Part shown: positions 1 through 8,818 of the stretch, in pieces
How positions within the stretch are numbered: the stretch's first letter is position 1
Layout: each line of letters starts with the position of its first letter
Origin: Promethearchaeota archaeon
GTDB lineage: Archaea > Asgardarchaeota > Lokiarchaeia > Sigyniarchaeales > SOKP01
DNA: 64,000 nt
NCBI GenBank assembly: GCA_029838195.1
Contig: JALGVJ010000013.1
Coordinates: 33,287 to 97,286 of the forward strand
Direction of reading: 5' to 3'
The notes under the pieces: generated by a model
Seen by the model: only the letters and a program-made list of their open reading frames with translations
Databases searched by the model: none
What the model was told of the DNA's origin: nothing
Translations under genes and position numbers: made by a program

Positions 1-102
1 AAAAATAAATTATGAATATAAAAATAAAAATTGTGAACAAAGATACCAATCATTGAATATATTATTTAAAAATCGAAATATTTTAGTTAATAAAAAAGAG
101 GG

Positions 103-561
103 TCAAATCTCCACGTGGGGTGAAGATTTATATTCTTTTAATACTAAATTAGAAACCGTTCTCGAAACGTGAGGATGTTCATTTAATTCCCGAATGAACG
201 CGTGTACATCATCTGATTCCTTGAATCGGCAAATTAAAGCGGCAGATTGATCTCCAGTAGTATGGAAGACAGAACATACTTCCGGCATTTTAGAAAGCTC
301 TAAAAGCACCTCTTCCGTATGCTTTCCATCTATTTGAATCCGAATTAAAAACGTTAATTTGTACCCCAATTTGGTATTATTTAATTTAAGGGTATATCCT
401 TCGATGATTTGATTTTCTTTTAATTTGGTAATTCGGTTATGGATGGTACCGATACTGATTCCTAATTTTTCTTGGATTTCTCTATAGGAGGTGCGAGCAT
501 TTTCTTGGAGTATTCTAATGATATCCTTGTCAATTTCATCTAATTCCTTCCCTTTTTTCAT
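103..561 (-). CDS. Lrp/AsnC-family transcriptional regulator
   Basis: A 152-residue protein of typical Lrp/AsnC length. Residues about 8-55 form the N-terminal winged helix-turn-helix (DIIRILQENARTSYREI followed by IGTIHNRI). The rest matches the C-terminal RAM ligand-binding domain, including the VCSVFHTTGDQSA stretch around the usual effector pocket. Such proteins act as dimers or octamers in the cytoplasm, bind DNA and sense amino acids or related metabolites. The start is the ATG just upstream of the HTH. It is transcribed alone and faces the left edge of the window. The target genes cannot be told from the sequence. Confidence 0.93.
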   Translation of the reverse strand: MKKGKELDEIDKDIIRILQENARTSYREIQEKLGISIGTIHNRITKLKENQIIEGYTLKLNNTKLGYKLTFLIRIQIDGKHTEEVLLELSKMPEVCSVFHTTGDQSAALICRFKESDDVHAFIRELNEHPHVSRTVSNLVLKEYKSSPHVEI

Positions 562-918
562 GAGATAACCTTTTGAAGGTCGATTTTATTCTAACAATAA
601 TTGATTATTTGAACAATATTTAAAATTTTTCTATTATTCCAAAAAAATTTAAAATATTTGAAAAAAAAAATATCTCTTTATTAAAGAAATTTTAATAATA
701 GTGAAATTGTTTTTTAAATAATTAAATAGTATCCAAACGATAATAAATTGCTTTAAATAAAACCATTAACGCGATAAATTTCTCATGATAATTATCATGA
801 TTATTAAAATAGTAATTGATGATTCAATAAGACTAGTTGAGTGTGTTTCAACCAAGTTGTTCTTAAAAGCGGGGTTGTTGATTTTTATAGAATTTTTAAA
901 CTAATGAGAGAATATTCG
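562..918. other. Intergenic, no gene seen
   Basis: Very AT-rich DNA between the Lrp start and the stop of the next small gene. It must hold the promoter of the Lrp gene. I found no ORF, RNA gene or repeat that I could support. Confidence 0.5.
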
Positions 919-1071
919 TCATATTTCGTATTTTTCCTTCCATTCTCGCTGTTTTTTTATGGGGTCATCTCTCATTTTACATTTATGATGGATCTCATTT
1001 TGTCGTGAAAATTCTTGATCTAATAACTCTTCTAACTTTTCGTCAATAGGTTCTTCTTTATTATTTACCAT
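919..1071 (-). CDS. Small hydrophilic hypothetical protein (50 aa)
   Basis: A short reverse-strand ORF of 50 codons starting at ATG and ending in TGA. On the coding strand the start is preceded by AAGGTGGGATGAAAGA, a good Shine-Dalgarno sequence. The product is charged and predicted helical: an acidic first half (EEPIDEKLEELLDQEF) and a basic second half (KKQREWKEKYEI). There is one cysteine and no membrane segment. The ribosome binding site and amino-acid composition argue for a real gene; I do not recognise the family. It lies alone between the Lrp and msrB genes on the same strand. Confidence 0.5.
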   Translation of the reverse strand: MVNNKEEPIDEKLEELLDQEFSRQNEIHHKCKMRDDPIKKQREWKEKYEI

Positions 1072-1492
1072 TCTTTCATCCCACCTTTAGAAACTAAGAT
1101 TTCGTTAAATAATTCATCATATATTTCTTATGGTTTCGAAAAATTAAAAATATAATGGAAATAAATTATAATTCCTAAATAATAAAAAAATCCCACCCTT
1201 TGTTGAATTTGTAATGCAACGAGGAAAAAAAGAATATTTTGATAAATTTCCTGCTTAGACAATTCCATATCACTTTATCTTGATTGAAACATCAGCTCTC
1301 ATTTTTCATTGTTTTTCTCTTTCTTTTTCCCGAAGTAATTGTATTTAAAATGGTAAATTTTTAAAAATTGCTTCCGTCTTGTTTAATTTAAGCTTTTAAT
1401 ACAAAAAATTTAACCATCATTAATTTTTTTATGAATAAAGATTTTGTGTACCAAGGTCTAAATCATACTCGGTGAAAAAACTCTTTTTTATT
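1072..1492. other. Intergenic, no gene seen
   Basis: About 420 bases of AT-rich DNA between msrB and the small gene. Both neighbours are on the reverse strand, so it should hold the promoter of the small gene and the 3' end of msrB transcripts. I see no ORF or structured RNA. Confidence 0.5.
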
Positions 1493-1897
1493 CTAAGAAC
1501 TTTCTTTTGGCTTAAATTTTAATGCGTCAGAATTCATGCAATATCGCATATTAGTAGGTGGAGGGCCATCATCAAATATATGTCCTAAATGCCCTTTACA
1601 TTTACTGCATGAGGCTTCCGTACGAATTATGCCGTGGCTATAATCCGTCTTGGTTTCTATGCTTGAGTTTTCAATAGGAGCAAAAAAACTTGGCCATCCT
1701 GTGCCCGAATCGAATTTCGTTTCAGAATCAAATAAAGGATTTCCGCATCCTGCGCAATAATATGTTCCTTTCTGGTGATTATCCCAATATTTACCGGTAA
1801 AAGGACGTTCTGTTCCTTTTTTTCTGAGAATGTAGAATTGTTCTTTGGTGAGGATTTTTTTCCAATCTTCTTCCGTTTTTTTTATAGAAGATTTCAT
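1493..1897 (-). CDS. msrB: Peptide methionine-R-sulfoxide reductase MsrB
   Basis: Repairs oxidised proteins by reducing methionine-R-sulfoxide. The 134-residue protein is full length for a stand-alone MsrB. It has the four zinc cysteines as two pairs (CAGC near residue 48 and CSKC near residue 97), the GTGWPSF motif, the GHLGHIFDDGP motif, and the catalytic cysteine in RYCMNSDAL near the C-terminus. No MsrA domain is fused. The gene stands alone on the reverse strand, upstream of hisI's 3' end. Confidence 0.97.
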   Translation of the reverse strand: MKSSIKKTEEDWKKILTKEQFYILRKKGTERPFTGKYWDNHQKGTYYCAGCGNPLFDSETKFDSGTGWPSFFAPIENSSIETKTDYSHGIIRTEASCSKCKGHLGHIFDDGPPPTNMRYCMNSDALKFKPKESS

Positions 1898-2000
1898 GAG
1901 AAATATAAATTCAAAAATAAATTTTAACTAAATGGTTCTAAATTATTTGAAATTACACGGGAGACCGAATAGAAGAAAAATTGAAATCTCTTTTTAATTA

Positions 2001-2411
2001 TTATCCATAAACCTTTTTTGGATCAAATAATTGCGTACTAATTTCGACGAGCTCTCCCTCCTTGAATTCTCTATAAAAACAAGAATAGTACCCCTCATGA
2101 CAAGCAGCACCTTCCTGTTTTATCTTAAATAACAAGCAATCCATGTCGCAATCTATTAAAACCTTTTCTATTATTTGAATGTGTCCTGATGTTTCCCCTT
2201 TTTTCCATAAAGTGTTTCTAGAACGCGAGTAGTAATGCGCATAGCCTGTTTGAAGAGATTTTTTCACGGCTTCCTTATTTGCAAAGGCAAGCATTAAAAC
2301 TTCTCCAGAAATATTGTCCTGGGCGATGATGGGAATTAATCCTCCTTCCAATTTAGAAAAATCTAATTTTTCTATTAACGTTTCAATTTGTTGGTCTGTA
2401 TATTTAATCAT
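2001..2411 (-). CDS. hisI: Phosphoribosyl-AMP cyclohydrolase HisI
   Basis: Third step of histidine biosynthesis: opens the purine ring of phosphoribosyl-AMP. The 136-residue protein carries the family's metal-binding signature CDMDCLLF and the downstream GAACHEGYYSCFYR, plus the SRNTLWKKGETSGH motif. The HisE (pyrophosphohydrolase) domain often fused in bacteria is absent, as usual in archaea. It starts 16 bases from the upstream edge of the trpS reading frame and is divergent from it. No other his gene is in the window, so the pathway is scattered. Confidence 0.96.
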   Translation of the reverse strand: MIKYTDQQIETLIEKLDFSKLEGGLIPIIAQDNISGEVLMLAFANKEAVKKSLQTGYAHYYSRSRNTLWKKGETSGHIQIIEKVLIDCDMDCLLFKIKQEGAACHEGYYSCFYREFKEGELVEISTQLFDPKKVYG

Positions 2412-2472
2412 ATTTTAGTAAATTTTTTTGACAATATTTAATTTATCATGCAAAAAAGAAGTGAAGTTAAGA

Positions 2473-3573
2473 ATGACAGACGAGTTCAAAATTGATCCCT
2501 GGAGTTCCACTAATATCATGGAAGAAGATTACAAAAGATTGATAAAGGAATTCGGAATTGAAGAAATGTCGGATTCTTTAAGGGAAATTTTTAAAAAAAA
2601 TCGGTTTATTCGGAGAAAAATTATTTTTGGCCATCGTTCGTTAGATACTATCTACAGAGCTATTGAAAAAGGTAAGAATTGGGCAGTAATGAGCGGAATT
2701 AAACCTTCGGGACCATTTCATTTAGGGACCATGACAACTGCTTTAGAAATCGTTGAATTCCAAAAGATGGGAGGGAAAGCCTATTATTGCATCGCAGATA
2801 TTGAATCATGGGAGGATAATGGGATCCCTTATGAAGAAGCAGAAGAGATAGCAGTGGATAATTTGGCAGATATTTTAGCCTTAGGATTGGATCCCTCTCC
2901 GAAAAAAGCTTATATTTGGAGACAATCCCAAGAACCAATCGTAAAAGATGCTTGTTTCAAGGTTAGCCGGCTGGTAACAAATAACATGTTACATGCGATA
3001 TATGGAGAAAAAACGTTTGGATTATATTTGGCCGCACTCATTCAAGTTGGTGATATTCTCCTGCCCCAAATCCTTGATGGCGCTCAACCGACAATTGTAC
3101 CCGTCGGAATTGATCAAGATCCTCACATTCGATTAACACGTGATTTAACCCGCCGATATTATAAGAAGTTCTTCCTACCCGGCTCTACGTATCATTATTT
3201 ATTGACAGGGCTCGATGGCTCGGAAAAAATGTCTAAACGAAATCCAAATAGTTATTTCACGTTTAATGAAGATCTCAAATCCATTGAAAAAAAAATCATG
3301 GGGACTCTGACGGGAGGCCGTAGAAATAAAAAAGAGCAGAAAGAATTAGGTGGTGAGCCCCAAAATTGCATGATATATAAAATTTTGATGTATCATTTCG
3401 AAGAAAGCGATGAAAAACTGAATGAGGATTTCTTAGCATGTATTCATGGAGAATTAATGTGTGGACCTCACAAGAGAGAATGCGTGGAGAAAGTAATAGA
3501 GTTCATTAAAAAACATAGGGAAAAAAAGGAAAAGCTAATAGATAAAGCAAGAGAATTACTCAATATCATTTAA
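2473..3573 (+). CDS. trpS: Tryptophanyl-tRNA synthetase
   Basis: Class I aminoacyl-tRNA synthetase that charges tRNA-Trp. It is of archaeal/eukaryotic type: the HIGH-like motif is GPFHLGT, the class signature VPVGIDQDPHIRLTRD is present, and the KMSKS loop reads EKMSKR. The length (366 aa from this start) fits archaeal TrpRS. An open frame extends upstream to a TTG at 2428, but the residues before the ATG at 2473 look non-coding, so I chose 2473. It is divergent from hisI with a very short shared promoter region. Confidence 0.95.
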   Translation: MTDEFKIDPWSSTNIMEEDYKRLIKEFGIEEMSDSLREIFKKNRFIRRKIIFGHRSLDTIYRAIEKGKNWAVMSGIKPSGPFHLGTMTTALEIVEFQKMGGKAYYCIADIESWEDNGIPYEEAEEIAVDNLADILALGLDPSPKKAYIWRQSQEPIVKDACFKVSRLVTNNMLHAIYGEKTFGLYLAALIQVGDILLPQILDGAQPTIVPVGIDQDPHIRLTRDLTRRYYKKFFLPGSTYHYLLTGLDGSEKMSKRNPNSYFTFNEDLKSIEKKIMGTLTGGRRNKKEQKELGGEPQNCMIYKILMYHFEESDEKLNEDFLACIHGELMCGPHKRECVEKVIEFIKKHREKKEKLIDKARELLNII

Positions 3574-3751
3574 ATATTTTACCTTTTTTCTCATAAATTA
3601 CTTATTTTCTGAACTTTATCCTCTCCCTCTCTCATTATTTTTAAAGGATGGAGGAAAATAAAAAACTTTCATGTTTTATCCCTATTATTAAATGTTTATT
3701 CTTTCTAAAAATGTAAAAATATAAAGAATTTAATTTTTTATTTATCGACGA

Positions 3752-4696
3752 TTACGGGATTAAGTCGTTTAAAATTTCGCTACTATTTTTAATTAAATCC
3801 GGAATGTGATCTAATATCTTGAATTTTAAATCTTCCTCAAAAATTATCGATAAATAAAATTTTTGTCCCTTGCATTGAAATTGGTGTAAATAGGAAACAT
3901 GTGGGTTTTTTTCATTAAGGTAATTATAATAATCGCTATAAGACTCCTCTTCAATGCGCTTTAAAATAAAAAGATGCTCCTTAATAGCTTCTAATAATTT
4001 AACGTGTGATTCCGCCTCTACTTGATTATTATAAAATTCACTCACGATTATCCCTCTTTCATCAAATAACACCAGAGAAACGCAATCAAACTCCACTAAA
4101 AATTTCTCTATCACTAAAGATAATTCTAAAAATTTATCATTAAACATAGAAAGTCCATAAGAGATAAGATGCACGATAGAAACAATATCATAAATTGAGG
4201 TCTGTTGGAATACTATTTTGAATGAGGTGTATTTTTCTTTAATTATATTGGTTAATTCATTGACATCTTCATTTATTTCCTCGTAATCGCGTACAATGGG
4301 GTCATATTTATGAAATGTCACGATGACATGCACGCTTGGATTTTCTTCTTGAAAATATGATAAAATATTATCTAAATAATCCAAGGATGTTTGAAACTTT
4401 TCCCGGTCTTGAATGTCAATTACATAAATTAGTAAATCTGTTTCGCCAAAATATAGATCTTTATGCGAAACATAAAGGTTGCGGTAGACCTCCTGACCAC
4501 CCATATCCCAAAATGAAATTAACATTCCTAAAAAGATAGTTCTGGAATATTGTACTTTTATGGTAGGTTTTAACTCTTGAATTTCTTCTTCAAAATCATA
4601 TTTCTTATTAAGAGCAGTCAATATAGAGGTTTTTCCGGCGTTATCGAGCCCAGAAATGATGACTTTCCTTGCAATTAATTTATATTTTTTCTCCAC
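3752..4696 (-). CDS. Rag/Gtr-like small GTPase with long C-terminal (roadblock-type) domain
   Basis: Residues 1-180 form a Ras-superfamily G domain: G1 GLDNAGKTS (16-24), switch threonine T45, G3 WDMGGQE (63-69), and G4 as HKYD (129-132) instead of NKxD. The HKxD form of G4 is a hallmark of eukaryotic Rag/Gtr GTPases; the stretches FLGMLISFWDMGGQ and LLIYVIDIQDRE also resemble RagA. Residues 190-314 continue with alternating strands and helices (FDCVSLVLFDERGIIV), as expected for the roadblock domain that Rag proteins use to dimerise. It starts with GTG, 11 bases after a clear GGAG. The gene is monocistronic. An Arf-like protein with an unrelated tail is the alternative, but motif order and length favour Rag. 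Confidence 0.88.
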   Translation of the reverse strand: MEKKYKLIARKVIISGLDNAGKTSILTALNKKYDFEEEIQELKPTIKVQYSRTIFLGMLISFWDMGGQEVYRNLYVSHKDLYFGETDLLIYVIDIQDREKFQTSLDYLDNILSYFQEENPSVHVIVTFHKYDPIVRDYEEINEDVNELTNIIKEKYTSFKIVFQQTSIYDIVSIVHLISYGLSMFNDKFLELSLVIEKFLVEFDCVSLVLFDERGIIVSEFYNNQVEAESHVKLLEAIKEHLFILKRIEEESYSDYYNYLNEKNPHVSYLHQFQCKGQKFYLSIIFEEDLKFKILDHIPDLIKNSSEILNDLIP

Positions 4697-4954
4697 AGTA
4701 AATGTAGCTCCTTTTTTTATTCAAAACCTTCCTCTTATAGGATAAAAAGTAAAGATCTTGATCTTAATTTTTAAATAAAACAAAAAAAAACTTGTTTTTA
4801 ACTTTTTATATTTTTTATTTAAAAGGCGTGTCCGCTTTTTAACTTTTTTTGAGCTTGAAAATAGTTCCTTTATTAATTGCTCCAAAAATTTATTGTAGAA
4901 AACAAGAAAAAACTTCGAAATCTGATGATATCCACATGACATTCATTTTTAAGA

Positions 4955-5209
4955 ATGAAAATGACGAGCTATTCTTCAAGAAAATTACTAAAATTAAGGA
5001 TAATATTGATCGAAGAACAAGATGTATTTTTAGGAAATTTATTGTATCAAGTGAAATATGAATTTTTTAATAAAATTTCGGATTATAAAGCCAAATTAAA
5101 CGAATGTATTCAAAATATCGAAGAAAAATTAAAATCCACGATATATAAGGAGCTATACCGGGAAGTAATGGCGGAATTGATGAAATATTTTGAGGAAGAT
5201 AAATTTTAA
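4955..5209 (+). CDS. Small helical hypothetical protein
   Basis: Unrecognised. The open frame gives 84 residues, but the most protein-like part begins near a TTG at 5006, which follows AAGG at good distance, so the true product may be 67 residues. It is predicted to be all helix (FNKISDYKAKLNECIQNIEE, KELYREVMAELMKYFEE) and acidic at the end. A second frame upstream (from about 4927) also looks partly coding (TFIFKNENDELFFKK), so a frameshifted or interrupted longer gene cannot be excluded. It lies divergent from the Rag-like GTPase. Confidence 0.4.
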   Translation: MKMTSYSSRKLLKLRIILIEEQDVFLGNLLYQVKYEFFNKISDYKAKLNECIQNIEEKLKSTIYKELYREVMAELMKYFEEDKF

Positions 5210-5374
5210 GAGCCTTTAGCAATATGAGCTTATCCGATAATTGGCTTTCCCTTTTCAAGATATACTCCAAGGTTAAAAAACGAATTTATATAAGAAGAAA
5301 AGAGGTTTAGAGTAAAATTTAGAATAGAAGGCGGTTTATTGACACGTGTAAAAGAGTTAAAAGAAATAAAAAAA

Positions 5375-5797
5375 TTATTCTCCTATAATAGTACAAAAAA
5401 TAGTTCTCGTGCGGGATTTTTCATCAAATTCGCAAAATATAATTTGTTCCCAAGTTCCAAGTAATGCTCTCCCTCTTTGAACCGGAAACGTCTGAGAAGT
5501 TTTAATTAGAAAACTCCGCACGTGGCCTGCTCCGTTATGATCTCCCCAAGTATCGTGATGCTTATATCGACGATCATACGGAATAATTTTTTCTAAGAAT
5601 TCTTCTATATCGTTGTTTACTAAGCCAGGTTCATATTCTGTAGTAGAAATTGCACCTGTGGAGCCAGGTACGTGTATATTGACAATACCGTTTTGAATCT
5701 CGCTTTCTTTTATGATGTCTTGAACTTGAGATGTTATATTAACGATATAGCAATAGGGTTTTGTTTTAATTTGAAATGCTTTTTGAAAGACCGTCAT
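5375..5797 (-). CDS. YjbQ/UPF0047 family protein
   Basis: A 140-residue member of the YjbQ (UPF0047) family, widespread in archaea and bacteria; some members have weak thiamine-phosphate synthase activity. The family signature is clear: GIVNIHVPGSTGAISTTEYE in the first half and HHDTWGDHNGAGHVRS in the second, with conserved histidines that bind metal, then the RGRALLGTWEQIIF strand. It is full length, starts at ATG and is a single-gene unit. The true cellular substrate is unknown. Confidence 0.94.
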   Translation of the reverse strand: MTVFQKAFQIKTKPYCYIVNITSQVQDIIKESEIQNGIVNIHVPGSTGAISTTEYEPGLVNNDIEEFLEKIIPYDRRYKHHDTWGDHNGAGHVRSFLIKTSQTFPVQRGRALLGTWEQIIFCEFDEKSRTRTIFCTIIGE

Positions 5798-5950
5798 TTT
5801 TAAGTGGTCATGATTGCTTTTATTTTTAATAAATAACGTGAGATTTTACATTTATTTGTTGTTTTAAAAAATTTAATAGACATGCATTTTTAAGTAAAAT
5901 AACGATTTGAATGTTTAGCTTTTTTTGAAAAACTTGAGTCATGTGCTACA

Positions 5951-6376
5951 ATGAGTGAACGGCTAAAAGAATTTTACAATAAAATTCATGATAAGAAAAA
6001 CAATATTCCATTATACGTATCTATTTTAATAAGGGAACCCAAAGGAAGTTTGATTGACTTCAAGATTAAAAAAGAGGAAAGCAATATTCTAAAAATCATT
6101 GCACATGATGATGATCAAAAGGGCTGGTATCCTCACTCTGTTCATATCCCTTTAAAGAATTTAGGATTAGATGACAGCGCTAAAAACAAGGAAATATTAA
6201 AATACCTTTCTAATCCCGCATTAATCACGAGCGATAAGGCAACAAGAGAATATGTAGAAGATCTCTTGAGGAGATACGTGGAAATCTTACCAGAAAAGAA
6301 AAAGCATTTTTTCAAAACAAAAAGGTTCAAGAAAAAGAAAGAATTTCAAATGGGCATGAAAATGAAAGGATTTTAA
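5951..6376 (+). CDS. Hypothetical protein with lysine-rich tail
   Basis: I do not recognise this 141-residue protein. The first 110 residues look like a small mixed alpha/beta domain (IPLYVSILIREPKGSLIDF, then a helical stretch TREYVEDLLRRYVEIL). The last 30 residues are strongly basic (KKKHFFKTKRFKKKKEF), suggesting nucleic-acid or membrane-surface binding. It has no membrane segment and no cysteines. It is convergent with the tRNA-binding protein gene, only 3 bases apart. Confidence 0.7.
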   Translation: MSERLKEFYNKIHDKKNNIPLYVSILIREPKGSLIDFKIKKEESNILKIIAHDDDQKGWYPHSVHIPLKNLGLDDSAKNKEILKYLSNPALITSDKATREYVEDLLRRYVEILPEKKKHFFKTKRFKKKKEFQMGMKMKGF

Positions 6377-6379
6377 ATG

Positions 6380-6715
6380 TCATTTAACTTGGCTTCCGGG
6401 AGGGATGTTTTTACCACGCTCATCTACTTTTAACAAGAAGGGTTCCCCATTAACATCCACGGCAAGGAGCATTCCTTGGCTTTCATATCCCATGAATTTT
6501 TTTGGTTTCAAATTTGTAAGGACGATAATTTTTTGTCCAATCAAGGCATTTTGCTCATAGAATGGTGCTATTCCTGTAATGATCTGCCTTAAAGAACGTT
6601 CTCCTAAATCTACCATTAATTTATATAACCTTCGAGAATTTGGTATTTTCTCACAATTTTTTACCATTCCTACCCGTAAATCTACTTTTTTAAAATCTTC
6701 TAACTCAATGATCAT
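6380..6715 (-). CDS. tRNA-binding OB-fold protein (MetRS beta / Arc1p-EMAPII type)
   Basis: A stand-alone tRNA-binding domain of about 111 residues. The family signature is seen in order: FKKVDLRVGMV at the N-terminus, then IITGIAPFYEQ, IVLTNLKPKKFMGYESQGMLLA. Such proteins bind tRNA structure and often assist MetRS. An upstream GTG at 6724 is in frame, but AGGTG sits exactly there as a ribosome binding site for the ATG at 6715, so I use that start. It overlaps the end of trmI by 11 bases, so the two are co-transcribed, which fits a shared tRNA role. Confidence 0.93.
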   Translation of the reverse strand: MIIELEDFKKVDLRVGMVKNCEKIPNSRRLYKLMVDLGERSLRQIITGIAPFYEQNALIGQKIIVLTNLKPKKFMGYESQGMLLAVDVNGEPFLLKVDERGKNIPPGSQVK

Positions 6716-7607
6716 TATTTTCACCTCTTAGGGGCATTCCTGTCATGTCTATTATTTCCTTCTTTTTTGGTTTTTTTTCTCTATATGGATTTTCTTTAAA
6801 TGGTTCCACTTTTCTCCCAAAAGTTAAGTATCCCGTGTGACCAATCATGCGCGTTTCAGGGCGAGTGGCATTTTCTTTTACTTGTAATCTCCTTTCTAGC
6901 AATTCTATCGTTATTACTTCAATGAAATCGTTATTTTTTAAGGAAAACGTATTTTTTTTTACTTGTTCCATGGTAGGCGAAAAACAACAAATACTACCGC
7001 TAAGTCTCAAATACTTTTTAATTTTAGGAATGGCGTCCCATGGTGTGGGCATGTCTAAAACAACGCAGTCGACATCTCGAAGTTCCAGATCTTTTTTTAA
7101 GATATCTCCTTCTTGAATGGTCACGACTTCTTGCAGTCCGGCTCTTTTCACATTTTTAAGGGCACGATTTAAGGATTTTTCTCGCACGTCATAGGAATAC
7201 ACGTGTCCATTTGGCCGAACATAATTTCCTAAAATACACGTTAAGGCACCTGATCCGCATCCTGCTTCAATTATAATGCTTCCTGGACCAATACCCGTAT
7301 ATAAGAGTATTAAACCGGCATCTTTCGGATAAATAATTTGAGTTTTTCTTTTCATGTGGAGGATGTAATCTGAGGGAAGGGGTTTCATGACGTAGAATTT
7401 ATAGCCTTGTGTTTCTAAAGGCTTGGAGAAAATACACGATCCAAAAGGTTTCTTGTTAATAAGCTCATCAAACTCGATAAACCCATGATGCGTGTGGAAA
7501 GTTTCCCCCGCTCGTGCTTGAACAAGCCATCTTTTTCGATCCTCTAGGATCAAATAAATTAAATCATTTTCTTGAATAATGTTCTCATTCTCTTTTTGCA
7601 CTGTCAT
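6705..7607 (-). CDS. trmI: tRNA (adenine-N1)-methyltransferase TrmI
   Basis: SAM-dependent enzyme that makes m1A58 (archaeal forms also m1A57) in the T loop of tRNA. The 300-residue protein has the N-terminal beta domain (residues 1-85), then the Rossmann core with motif I IIEAGCGSGALTCIL, the acidic YSYDVRE loop, and DVDCVVLDMPTPW in the motif IV region. A basic C-terminal tail (REKKPKKKE) is present. It is the first gene of a two-gene unit with the overlapping tRNA-binding OB protein. Confidence 0.94.
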   Translation of the reverse strand: MTVQKENENIIQENDLIYLILEDRKRWLVQARAGETFHTHHGFIEFDELINKKPFGSCIFSKPLETQGYKFYVMKPLPSDYILHMKRKTQIIYPKDAGLILLYTGIGPGSIIIEAGCGSGALTCILGNYVRPNGHVYSYDVREKSLNRALKNVKRAGLQEVVTIQEGDILKKDLELRDVDCVVLDMPTPWDAIPKIKKYLRLSGSICCFSPTMEQVKKNTFSLKNNDFIEVITIELLERRLQVKENATRPETRMIGHTGYLTFGRKVEPFKENPYREKKPKKKEIIDMTGMPLRGENNDH

Positions 7608-7774
7608 GGCATGAAGGTTGTATCTTACTTAATTTTAATGCATTCAAGTTATTCTACTTTATTCTAAATTAAATTTTATTTTTTAAAATCTGGAATAAAA
7701 AGATATAAAAAAAATAAATTCTTTTTTCACTTAAACCTAATAATGTTTGGTTCTTTTTTATATAAATAACTTTC

Positions 7775-8698
7775 ATGAGTTCATCTATGAGCAAGGATAA
7801 ATCCCGTAGAAATCCCCCTTCTTATAGAGATCTTCAACGTAAAATAGAAATTTCTCGAACGAAAAGAGACAATTTAAATAAGAAAACTAAAGAATATATC
7901 AACCAACTTCAAGAGATCGAAGATGATATTAACGAATCTCTTAAAATTGCCAGGGAAGAATATAAAAAGAAAAGAGATTACTGGAATGACAAGGTTAAAA
8001 AATTAAAAATAAAAAAGAATGAATATAAAAATCTATTAGAAACGCTCACCGAAGAGAGAAAAAAAATACTTAAAAAAAAAGGAGATCCAGCTTCCAAAAA
8101 CAACTTTCTTACCATTAAACAAATTGAACGTAAAATAGAAAACTTGGAAAGAAGAATAGAAACAGAAAATTTAGAAATTGCTGAAGAAAACGCTATCATT
8201 GATAAGATAAAAGAATTGGCGAACAAGAAACAAGAAATCTTGAGTGAGCAATTAAATGATAATTTATACAAGATAGAACGTAAAATTGAAATCGTGAAAA
8301 TCAATTTAAATAAAATCTATGAACAACTAACCAAGTGGTCCAATAAATCTCAAGAATATCATAATAAAATGCTGGGACTGTATGATAAAGTCGACACTCT
8401 GAAAAAAGATAAAAAGCGTATCGAAGAAGAATTAATAGAGAACAAAAAAATGGCAGATCGATACCATGAAGAATTCATTACGCTAATGAATCAATTAAAA
8501 ACCGTGTATAAGGGACAACGGTTTAAAAGAACTACCCAGAGAAAAAGACCATTGAAAAAAGATAAAAGAAAAGATTTAAAGAAGGAATTAGAGAAAATAA
8601 AACAAGACAAATTGGCAGAAGCATTAGAAAAGCAGAAAGCTGGAAAGAAATTAAATATTTATGAAGTTCGACTCATTTTAGAGAAATCAAAAGGATAA
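7775..8698 (+). CDS. Archaeal coiled-coil protein (COG1340-like)
   Basis: A 307-residue, highly charged protein that is almost entirely predicted coiled coil from residue 15 to about 245, with a break near residues 105-115 (GDPASKNNF). It ends with a basic linker (FKRTTQRKRPLKKDKRKD) and a short conserved-looking helix (GKKLNIYEVRLILEKSKG). This layout matches the uncharacterised archaeal coiled-coil family COG1340, often found near translation genes. There is no membrane segment or enzymatic motif. It is single and divergent from trmI. Function unknown. Confidence 0.8.
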   Translation: MSSSMSKDKSRRNPPSYRDLQRKIEISRTKRDNLNKKTKEYINQLQEIEDDINESLKIAREEYKKKRDYWNDKVKKLKIKKNEYKNLLETLTEERKKILKKKGDPASKNNFLTIKQIERKIENLERRIETENLEIAEENAIIDKIKELANKKQEILSEQLNDNLYKIERKIEIVKINLNKIYEQLTKWSNKSQEYHNKMLGLYDKVDTLKKDKKRIEEELIENKKMADRYHEEFITLMNQLKTVYKGQRFKRTTQRKRPLKKDKRKDLKKELEKIKQDKLAEALEKQKAGKKLNIYEVRLILEKSKG

Positions 8699-8818
8699 AT
8701 TCGTTTTTCTCTTCAAGGGGAAGGGTCTGATAAATTAACTAAGGGGGGGATAAAATTTAAATAAATTTCCTTTATACTTTTTTTAATACTTAATTAAAAG
8801 TTATAGGTTTTTATTAAA

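Noticed and set aside
4721..4942. Reverse ORF of 73 codons between the Rag-like gene and the small forward gene
   Set aside because: Lysine/phenylalanine-rich translation typical of AT-rich non-coding DNA, with no ribosome binding site; it covers the probable promoter.
6847..7116. Forward ORF of 89 codons inside trmI
   Set aside because: Antisense shadow of the conserved methyltransferase.
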